A stretch of 64,000 nt of DNA, taken from Sva-07 sp963728355. Lineage in GTDB: Bacteria > Actinomycetota > Acidimicrobiia > Acidimicrobiales > Ilumatobacteraceae. Shown here piece by piece: positions 52,253 to 59,181 of the stretch. The stretch is taken from the NCBI GenBank assembly GCA_963728355.1, contig CAVSJQ010000011.1:1-64000 (forward strand), read 5' to 3'. The translations under genes and the position numbers were made by a program. The first letter of the stretch is position 1. Each line of letters begins with the position of its first letter. Below the pieces are notes generated by a model that worked only from the letters and a program-made list of their open reading frames with translations, did not search any database and had not been told where the DNA came from.

Positions 52253-54118
52253 TCAGCCGGGGAGCAGCAGCTCCCCGGCGTTGAGCTGGTGGGCGTAGCG
52301 ACCGTTCGCCGCCAGGAGTTCGTCGTGGGTTCCGATTTCGGCGATGCGACCGTTCTCGACGAAGGCGATGCGGTCGGCGCTGCGGATCGTCGAGAGGCGG
52401 TGGGCGATCACGACCGCTGTGCGGTGCTCCATCGCGTGGTCGAGCGCCGCTTGGATGAGCGCCTCGTTCTCGTTGTCGAGATGGCTCGTTGCCTCGTCGA
52501 GCACCATGATCGCCGGGTTCTTCAACAGCAGCCGAGCGATGGCGAGGCGTTGCTTCTCGCCGCCGCTCAGGCGATAGCCGCGTTCGCCGACGATCGTGTC
52601 GTAGCCGTCGGGGAGTGCAGCGATCGTGTCGTGGATGCGTGCCGCTTTCGCTGCGGTGATCAGTTGTCCGTCGGTGGCGTCGGGGTCGGCATAGCGCAGG
52701 TTGTCGCCGATCGTCTCGTGGAACAGGTGCGGGTCCTGCGAGACGACGCCGATCGCCGCGCGGAGCGAACCGAGGGTGAGGTCTCGGACGTCGTGGCCGT
52801 CGATACGCACGGCACCCGAGGTGACGTCGTACAAACGAGGCAGCAGCGAAATGGTGGTGGACTTGCCGGCACCGGAGGCGCCGACGAGCGCAACGGTCTC
52901 GCCGGGCGCGACTGCGAGCGTCAGCCCGCGCAGCACGTCGACGTCGGGATCGGCGTCGCCGCCCAGGCCGGCGTTCTGTTCCATCGACGCAATCGCAGAG
53001 TCGGCGGCGGCGGGGTAGCGGAACACGACGTTGTCGAACTCGATGGCGCCGCGGGCGTCGACGAGGTCGATGGCGCCGGGGCGTTCCTGGATCGCTTCCG
53101 GTGCGTCGAGTACCTCGAACACTCGCTCGAAGCTCACCATCGACGTCATCAGGTCGACCCGCGCATTCGTGAGCCCGGTGAGCGGCTGGTACACGCGTGT
53201 GACCAGCGCGGCGAGGGCGACGAGCGTGCCGACCTCGATCGATCCGTCGACGACGAGGAACGCGCCGATGCCGTAGATGGCGGCCGTGCCGAGCGCGGCG
53301 ACCAGCCCGAGCGCGACGAAGAACACGCGTCCCAGCAGCGCCGCTTGGATGCCGGTGTCGCGGACGCCCTCGGCCCGCCGTTCGAACGCCTTCTGCTCGC
53401 GGGCGCCCGACCCGAAGAGCTTCACCAGGCTGGCACCGGCCACGTTGAAGCGCTCGGTCATCTGGGTGTTCATGGCCGCGTTGTGTGCCATCTGTTCGCG
53501 CGAGATTCCCTGCAGGCGCATGCCGACGCGGCGGGCGGGCACGATGAACAGCGGGAGCACGACCAGTGTCAGCAGCGTGAGCCGCCACTCGAGCGCGATC
53601 ATGGCGGCGAGCGTGGTGACGAGCACGATCACGTTGCTGACCACGCTGCCGAGCGTGCTGGTGACCGCCGTCTGCGCGCCGATGACGTCGTTGTTGAGCC
53701 GCGACGTGATCGATCCGGTCGGGGTGCGAGTGAAGAACGCGATCGGCATCCGCTGGATCTTGCCGAACAGGGCGCCGCGCAGGTCGTAGATCAGGCCTTC
53801 GCCGACCTTGGCGCTCGCCCAGCGCTGCACGATCGCGAGTGCCGCATCGCCGATCGCCGCAGCGACGGCGATCGAGGCGAGGATCACGATCTGGCGCTTG
53901 TCGCCGTCGGGAATGGCGTTGTCGATGATCGCCCGGATCACGAACACCGGCACCAGCGCGAGCAGCGCGGCGCCGAGGATCGCCACCAGGAACACGATGA
54001 TCGTGCCCCGGTACGGCCGGGCGAACGTCCAGACTCGACGTAGCGTGCCCTCCTGCAGCTCGACACCCTTGAGCGCATCCTTGTCGCCGGGCATCATCGA
54101 GTGGGGAGCCATCCGCAT
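52253..54118 (-). CDS. ABC exporter, fused membrane and ATPase domains
   Basis: A half-transporter of 621 residues: six membrane helices (about 35-340) then an ATPase domain with Walker A GASGAGKSTT, signature LSGGEKQRLAIARLL and Walker B IMVLDEATSHLD. It would act as a homodimer exporting lipids or drugs (MsbA-like). A 25-residue insertion with DADPDVDVL lies just before the ATPase core. The start at 54118 (MRMAPHSMMPG) is the first with a matching N-terminus. It is divergent from the hydrolase gene, 78 bp apart. Confidence 0.9.
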   Translation of the reverse strand: MRMAPHSMMPGDKDALKGVELQEGTLRRVWTFARPYRGTIIVFLVAILGAALLALVPVFVIRAIIDNAIPDGDKRQIVILASIAVAAAIGDAALAIVQRWASAKVGEGLIYDLRGALFGKIQRMPIAFFTRTPTGSITSRLNNDVIGAQTAVTSTLGSVVSNVIVLVTTLAAMIALEWRLTLLTLVVLPLFIVPARRVGMRLQGISREQMAHNAAMNTQMTERFNVAGASLVKLFGSGAREQKAFERRAEGVRDTGIQAALLGRVFFVALGLVAALGTAAIYGIGAFLVVDGSIEVGTLVALAALVTRVYQPLTGLTNARVDLMTSMVSFERVFEVLDAPEAIQERPGAIDLVDARGAIEFDNVVFRYPAAADSAIASMEQNAGLGGDADPDVDVLRGLTLAVAPGETVALVGASGAGKSTTISLLPRLYDVTSGAVRIDGHDVRDLTLGSLRAAIGVVSQDPHLFHETIGDNLRYADPDATDGQLITAAKAARIHDTIAALPDGYDTIVGERGYRLSGGEKQRLAIARLLLKNPAIMVLDEATSHLDNENEALIQAALDHAMEHRTAVVIAHRLSTIRSADRIAFVENGRIAEIGTHDELLAANGRYAHQLNAGELLLPG

Positions 54119-54196
54119 GGACGCCCACGCTACGACCCCGATTTCCGGATCCGGCTGCCTGCTGCGGGCGCCGGATCGCCCATACGCTGTGGTCCG

Positions 54197-55723
54197 ATGC
54201 GCCGCACCGCCCTCACCATGATCGTCGCGGCCGCGCTCGCCGCATGCTCGAGTGGTCCGAGCGATCCGCCGGTGGCGGTCCGCGACGTGACGGGCATCAC
54301 CGACCCGACCGTCACCGCCAGCACCACCACAGCGACGTCGGTGCCGGTCGAACCGCTGGACTACAGCATCGAGTGGACGCCGCTCAGCGACCGAATCGAC
54401 GAGGGCACGATCACGGTGCCGGTCGACTATGCCGACCCGCAGGGTGACACGATCGACCTCTACGTCGCTCGCCACCGCGCCACCGCGGACCCCTCGGCGG
54501 GGCCGCTGCTCACGAACCGTGGCGGCCCGGGGGCCGACGGCGCCACCCTCGCGCTCGGTGCCACCAGCTGGTTCGGCGGCGAGATCACCGACAACTTCGA
54601 CGTCATCGGCTGGGACCCCCGCGGCACCGGCCGCAGCGAGGGCGCGGTCGACTGCATCGACGACGCCGACTACGACACCTACTTCTCCGCACCGGACATC
54701 ACGCCCGACGACGACGCCGAGCGGGCAGCACTGGTCGCATTGGCCGAGGAGTACACGCAGGCGTGCATCGACCGGGTCGACATCCTGCAGTACGTCGGCA
54801 CCAACAACTCGGCGCGCGACATGGACGCGATCCGCCAGGCGCTCGGGACGGAGCAGGTGTCGTACTTCGGCTTCAGTTACGGCAGCGAGCTCGGCGGTGT
54901 GTGGGCAACGCTCTTCCCGACCACGGTGCGCGCCGCCGTCTTCGACGGTGCCACCGACCCCAACTCCGGCCCGCTCCAGTCCACCCTGCAGCAGGGCGCC
55001 GGATTCGAAGCAGCACTCACCACGTTCCTCGCGCAGTGCAGCGCCGACGCACAGTGCCCGTTCCACAACGACGGTGACGCCGAGGGCGCCTTCGACCGGT
55101 TGATGGTCAGCCTCGACGAGTCGCCACTGCCGAGCCCCGGTGACCGCGTCGCCGTCAACCGCAGCGTGGCGGTTTTCGCCGTGGCCCAAGCGATGTACAG
55201 CGACAACTACTGGCCGGCGCTCGAGCGGGCGCTCGAGGATGCAGCGGCCGGCGACGGTGCCGGACTGCTGCAGCTGCACGACGCCTACTACGGTCGGCGC
55301 GCGGATGGCACCTACGGCAACCTGATCGAAGCGTTCCAGGCGATCAACTGCGCCGACGAGGAGGAACGACCCACCGTCGAGGAGGCCGACGCCGAGGTGG
55401 ACGACGTGCGCGCCGTCGCACCGCGGATCTTCCCGTACACGACGGGGTCGTACTCGTGCACGTTCTTCCCGCCGGCACTCGATCCTCGGATCGACATCAC
55501 CGGTGCCGGCGCCGGACCGATCGTGGTGGTCGGAACCACCGGCGACCCGGCCACGCCGTTGGAGAGCTCCAGGGCGATGGCCGACACCCTCGAAGACGGC
55601 CGTCTCGTGGTCGTCGAGGCCAACGCCCACACCGGGTACCGCGGTGACGACTGCGTGCGCGGCATCGTCCACGAGTATCTCCTCACGCTGGCGGCACCCG
55701 CCGACGGCACGACCTGCTCGTAG
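54197..55723 (+). CDS. Secreted alpha/beta hydrolase lipoprotein (tripeptidyl aminopeptidase type)
   Basis: A 508-residue exported enzyme. The signal ends at the lipobox ALAAC. The alpha/beta hydrolase core starts with PLLTNRGGPGADG (oxyanion region) and GWDPRGTGRSEG; the nucleophile Ser is in YFGFSYGSELGG. The C-terminal TAP-like part holds VVGTTGDPATPLESSRAM (acid residue) and ANAHTGYRG (His). Homologues are tripeptidyl aminopeptidases or esterases of actinobacteria. It ends 34 bp before the tRNA-Ser(CGA) that carries the mobile element. Confidence 0.85.
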   Translation: MRRTALTMIVAAALAACSSGPSDPPVAVRDVTGITDPTVTASTTTATSVPVEPLDYSIEWTPLSDRIDEGTITVPVDYADPQGDTIDLYVARHRATADPSAGPLLTNRGGPGADGATLALGATSWFGGEITDNFDVIGWDPRGTGRSEGAVDCIDDADYDTYFSAPDITPDDDAERAALVALAEEYTQACIDRVDILQYVGTNNSARDMDAIRQALGTEQVSYFGFSYGSELGGVWATLFPTTVRAAVFDGATDPNSGPLQSTLQQGAGFEAALTTFLAQCSADAQCPFHNDGDAEGAFDRLMVSLDESPLPSPGDRVAVNRSVAVFAVAQAMYSDNYWPALERALEDAAAGDGAGLLQLHDAYYGRRADGTYGNLIEAFQAINCADEEERPTVEEADAEVDDVRAVAPRIFPYTTGSYSCTFFPPALDPRIDITGAGAGPIVVVGTTGDPATPLESSRAMADTLEDGRLVVVEANAHTGYRGDDCVRGIVHEYLLTLAAPADGTTCS

Positions 55724-55757
55724 CCGGGACGCGTGTTCGCCGCTAGCCTCGCTCGAC

Positions 55758-55847
55758 GGAAGGCTGCCAGAGCGGACGAATGGGACGGCCTCGAAAGCCG
55801 TTGAAGTCTTCGGGCTTCCGTGGGTTCGAATCCCACGCCTTCCGCCA
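55758..55847 (+). tRNA. tRNA-Ser(CGA), integration site
   Basis: Acceptor GGAAGGC pairs with GCCTTCC, anticodon CGA lies in CTCGAAA between CGGC and GCCG, a long variable arm and the T-loop GGTTCGAATCC follow, and CCA is encoded. An integrase gene begins 98 bp downstream, as expected when the 3' part of the tRNA is the attachment site. Confidence 0.95.
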
Positions 55848-55855
55848 GTACGTCC

Positions 55856-55929
55856 ACGGGCGTCCATGGAGATCCACGAAAAGCCTGCTGAGCAGGGGAA
55901 ACGTGAAATCGAGATCCATGGACGCCCGT
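55856..55929. repeat. 15-bp inverted repeat next to the attachment site
   Basis: ACGGGCGTCCATGGA (55856-55870) recurs inverted at 55915-55929, 44 bp apart, between the tRNA and the integrase gene. It may be an arm or core binding site for the integrase, or a terminator for the tRNA. The role is inferred. Confidence 0.5.
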
Positions 55930-55945
55930 CGTTCGCTCGACTTCG

Positions 55946-56851
55946 TTGGCGACGTACCGAAAGCACGTCGTCGTCATCGACGAGAAGCTGGGCGCCGTCT
56001 CGGTTCGCGAGCTCCGTCCCGAGCAGGTCACGACGTTCGTCTCGGACCTCATCGACGAGGGCTCACCATCACGGGCCCGCAATGTTCGGACGCTGCTCGT
56101 CCAGATCCTCGAGCAGGGCGTCGAACTCGGTCTGGCGGCTCAGAATGTGGCGCGCAAGGTCAAGTCGCCCAAGCCAGCACCGAAGCAGCGACGCACGATC
56201 ACCCCAACGGAAACGCAACGATTGCTGGCCGAGTGCGACCCTCGCTTCGCCGCGGCCGCCGCTCTTTGCTTCGTGCAGGGTTGGCGGATCAGCGAGGCGC
56301 TCGGCCTCGCCTGGCAGGACCTCGACCTCGAGAGCGGCTCCGTCGTCGTCCGGCGAGGGTCGACCTACGCCGATGGCATCGGGATGACGCTCGGGCCGAC
56401 CAAGACCCGTGGAGCCATGGGCACCCAGTTCCTCGGCCGAACGACCGTCGCTCTGCTGAAAACTCGCCATGAGATGAGGCTGGCCGATGCCGAGAATCTT
56501 CCCGAGCCGTGGCCCACGGTCGAGTACGACGGCGACAAGCTCGACCTGGTCTTCACGACCGCTCACGGAACGCCCACCTTGCGACAACACGTCGACCGAG
56601 CAATCCGCAAGGCTGCTGAGCGTGCGGGCATCGATTCGGTCGGGCTCGGTACTCATGCAGGCAGGCGATCCGTCGTCACCAATCTCTTCGCGTCCGGGAC
56701 CGTCGACCTCGAAGACGTCGCTCGATTCGTCGGACACAACGACGTAGCGACCACGCGTGGCTACGTGCAGCACGAAGGTGACCGCCCTCGCCAAGTCAGC
56801 GAACGCGCACTCGAGCTCCTCGACCCACCGTCGCCGGCTTCAGGGGAGTGA
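55946..56851 (+). CDS. Tyrosine recombinase (integrase), N-terminally short
   Basis: A site-specific recombinase of about 301 residues. The core-binding domain starts at TYRKHVVVIDEKLG; the catalytic domain holds Arg in GWRISEALGLAW, His-x-x-Arg in THAGRRSV, and GHNDVATTRGYVQH with the second His region and the nucleophile Tyr. The usual N-terminal arm-binding domain (about 60-100 residues) is missing; the frame opens at 55907 after a TGA, and the best start is a TTG at 55946. So the protein is truncated or starts at a rare codon. It probably integrated the element at the tRNA. Confidence 0.82.
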   Translation: MATYRKHVVVIDEKLGAVSVRELRPEQVTTFVSDLIDEGSPSRARNVRTLLVQILEQGVELGLAAQNVARKVKSPKPAPKQRRTITPTETQRLLAECDPRFAAAAALCFVQGWRISEALGLAWQDLDLESGSVVVRRGSTYADGIGMTLGPTKTRGAMGTQFLGRTTVALLKTRHEMRLADAENLPEPWPTVEYDGDKLDLVFTTAHGTPTLRQHVDRAIRKAAERAGIDSVGLGTHAGRRSVVTNLFASGTVDLEDVARFVGHNDVATTRGYVQHEGDRPRQVSERALELLDPPSPASGE

Positions 56852-56892
56852 ATTGGACGGAGCCAGAACGTCGACCGGCCGTGCCCGGACGG

Positions 56893-57627
56893 TCAGCCAG
56901 CAGCCAAGGTTGACCAAGCGTCCACGCTGCGCTGACGCTTCGCCTCATCGAGGGCGAGCCATGGCGATTGGGTCGGGTCGCGGCTGAGATCGATGCGTCG
57001 GAGTGCTCGCCGTTCCTTCTTGTCCAGCGCTCCGATGAGCCCGATGGGGTCGTTGATGATCGAGGCCAGTTGGGCAAGGTCGGTCAAGTGGCGTTCGCGG
57101 TCTCTCGTGTCTGCGATGGCTGCTCGCGCCTTCAGCACCAGCGCGCCGACAAGGTCCGGCAGCGGTATGTGTCCCCGACCAAACTCCGTTTCGATCTGGA
57201 CGACGACGCGGCGATCGAGTGCCCGCTGCCCGCCCGCGATCGAAACGGGGGCCGGCCGAGTGATCCCCCGGGTCACCGCCGATGGCAGATGATCAGCAAC
57301 CATCAGATCGATCTGTCCCGCCGCACCGGCGAATCGATGGAGGTTCCGACCGGTGATCGACGGTTGAGCAACGAGGTCCATCGCCGCAGCCGCCGCTCGA
57401 CATGCCCGGAAGGAATCGGCGGCTGCGATGAGATCGGCCACGACATCGACGTCGATCGTCGTGCGACCGGGCACCTCACCGGCAAGGTGGAGGTGAAGCG
57501 CGACCATCTGCCCGCCAATCAGCGCCCACTGCGTCGGGTCGAGGTGGCTACTGAATTCGGCGACGAGAGACCAGAGCTTCCACTCGGCTGTGTCGGGCCG
57601 CAGCAAGCTGACACGATCATCAGCCAC
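56893..57627 (-). CDS. Nucleotidyltransferase-fold protein, possible AbiEii-like toxin
   Basis: A 244-residue protein. ALIGGQMVALHLH followed by TTIDVDVVADL matches the GG...DxD core of nucleotidyltransferase folds such as AbiEii/MenT, where such toxins block tRNA or other RNAs. The rest (KARAAIADTRDRERHLTDLA) fits the helical C-terminal lobe. The start is a GTG, overlapping the stop of the upstream gene by 8 bp, as in toxin-antitoxin pairs. It may instead be an uncharacterised DNA/RNA modifying enzyme. Confidence 0.65.
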   Translation of the reverse strand: MADDRVSLLRPDTAEWKLWSLVAEFSSHLDPTQWALIGGQMVALHLHLAGEVPGRTTIDVDVVADLIAAADSFRACRAAAAAMDLVAQPSITGRNLHRFAGAAGQIDLMVADHLPSAVTRGITRPAPVSIAGGQRALDRRVVVQIETEFGRGHIPLPDLVGALVLKARAAIADTRDRERHLTDLAQLASIINDPIGLIGALDKKERRALRRIDLSRDPTQSPWLALDEAKRQRSVDAWSTLAAG

Positions 57628-58333
57628 GTGTGATCGCCTCGATCAGATCGCTGCCCGCACGCGACGTGCGCGTGTCGGCGTCATCGAGCAGGTCGACAGC
57701 AACGACGGCCCTCGGCATCACATCGCGATCCAGCACGAATCCGCTGGCTCCGAAGTCGTCGATGGAGCGGATCGTCAGGTTGCCGGTCGATGCCGGCGCG
57801 AGCCGCATCGCTTCGATGAGTGCTGCGGCCGTCGAGGCTGGCGCGTAGACGTCGAGCGTTCGCTGGTGGGCGGCGAGGTCGACCGCATGGTCAGCCAATG
57901 CACTCATCCCCGTGCGCAGGACTCCGTCGTGGTGCTCGACGCGATCGAGGTAGGTGCCGAAGGTCTCGAATCGCTGGACTCGTGCTCGACGTCGAGCCAG
58001 CCAACGCCACTCGTTCGCGTCGCGGTCACGCAGCGCACGAAGTCGAGCTTGCTCGGTCCGACCGAGTCCGAATGCTTCGATCACCTCATCGTCGACGTCG
58101 GTGCCGAGGTCGCTGAGGAGCGCGGCCCACACCATTCGCGTTGACAGGCTACGCCCTGCGGTCGGTCGACGGTGGCGGCTGTACTCCTCCACCGATGCCG
58201 GGTCGATTGCCCACATCCGTCCGTGGCGCTCGGCGTGGATCTCGTTGGCGATGATGAGCTGTCGAAGACGTTGCGGGCTGATGGCGAGGCGCCTCGCTGC
58301 CTCGGTCGTGGTGATCGTCGCCGCCGCCGCCAT
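57620..58333 (-). CDS. HTH protein, candidate antitoxin/regulator of the nucleotidyltransferase
   Basis: A 237-residue protein. The N-terminus ITTTEAARRLAISPQRLRQL is an excisionase-type helix-turn-helix; the rest is a charged, helix-rich domain without a known family. The gene precedes and overlaps the nucleotidyltransferase gene by 8 bp, and lies next to a nested inverted repeat at its start. By analogy to AbiEi-AbiEii pairs it may be the cognate antitoxin and autorepressor. ATG 58333 was preferred to GTG 58339. Confidence 0.6.
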   Translation of the reverse strand: MAAAATITTTEAARRLAISPQRLRQLIIANEIHAERHGRMWAIDPASVEEYSRHRRPTAGRSLSTRMVWAALLSDLGTDVDDEVIEAFGLGRTEQARLRALRDRDANEWRWLARRRARVQRFETFGTYLDRVEHHDGVLRTGMSALADHAVDLAAHQRTLDVYAPASTAAALIEAMRLAPASTGNLTIRSIDDFGASGFVLDRDVMPRAVVAVDLLDDADTRTSRAGSDLIEAITRG

Positions 58334-58338
58334 CGACA

Positions 58339-58368
58339 CACTTTACTTGCTTTAGCGCAACTAAAGTG
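58339..58368. promoter_or_regulatory. Nested inverted repeat, likely operator
   Basis: CTTTAG and CTAAAG (58350-58355 and 58361-58366) surround CGCAA, and CACTTTA (58339-58345) pairs with TAAAGTG (58362-58368). This AT-rich site lies directly at the start of the HTH gene, the likely site of its own repression. Confidence 0.6.
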
Positions 58369-58399
58369 CGACGCTCGGGAATTCCAGATTCGAGTCCAC

Positions 58400-58633
58400 T
58401 CAACCGTCGGCGGTCAGGTCGTCGACGAAGCCCTCGAGGTGTTCGAGCGAGAGCCGGACGCTTCGGCCAATTCGGATTGGCGTGAGCTTGCCCGCATCCA
58501 TCAGCAGATAGATCGACGATCGACTGAGCGACAAGATCTCCGCGGCCTGCCGCACGGTGACGAGCAGCGGACGAGTCACTTCATCTGTCCGACGTTGCGG
58601 GGATGCGGTGGACGGGGAAGGTGTTGAGCTCAT
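58400..58633 (-). CDS. Excisionase-like DNA-binding protein
   Basis: A 77-residue protein with an HTH_17/BldC-like fold; LLVTVRQAAEILSLSRSSIY and LMDAGKLTPIRIGRSVRLS are typical of excisionase-family proteins (LxxxxVAxxLxxSxxxVxxLxxxGxLPxxRxGrxxR). The ATG at 58633 follows no strong ribosome site. It may direct excision of this element or regulate the relaxase. It lies 61 bp upstream of the HTH gene, on the same strand. Confidence 0.75.
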   Translation of the reverse strand: MSSTPSPSTASPQRRTDEVTRPLLVTVRQAAEILSLSRSSIYLLMDAGKLTPIRIGRSVRLSLEHLEGFVDDLTADG

Positions 58634-59181
58634 ACACCTGTAAAGGCGGTCATTCGGACGGCACGGGACAAGTGCGCATCGAGGGGGACTGCGCACGGCC
58701 CGGATCGGGTCCCCTGAACATGATCGTGCGCGACGTCGTGTCTCCTTCGCACGATCGTGCGACCCGTCGTGTCGTCTGCATCTCGGGTTCGAACGAGGCT
58801 CGTCGGCGGGGCGTTCGCTCCAACGCGTGCGGATAGTCGGTTTGCGGCGCGGCTCTTCGGCACGGAGCCCGACGCCGGGGTGGTGTGGAGAAAATTGTCG
58901 CGTTTCGCCGGACCGGGTGCCTTTACGTCGGTGATGGCTGAACTCTCTGTCGCCCGTGGCCGGGCGTGCCGCGTCTGCGAAGCGCTCGTCGCTCCTGCTG
59001 GTTGGGCCGGCGGTTGCTGCGGTGCCCTTGCCCTGCGCGTTGTTCGCCGTGTCGGCCCGCCGTCCCCGCCCCGCGGCGGCTCGGGGCCGCGGCCGTCAGT
59101 TCGTGCAGGGGAGGGCCGGCGCTCGGGTGCAGTGCTGGAAGGGCAGTTCAGACATTTGCACCAGGGTGATCGGGTGCGGTC
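58634..59181. other. Non-coding stretch upstream of the relaxase, candidate oriT
   Basis: About 550 bp without a credible gene. It contains a perfect 16-bp palindrome TCGCACGATCGTGCGA at 58747-58762, with related GATCGTGCG copies 26 bp upstream (58722) and in the palindrome itself, and a GC-rich stretch. Origins of transfer for MobF relaxases usually lie just upstream of the relaxase gene; here that is an inference. Confidence 0.45.
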
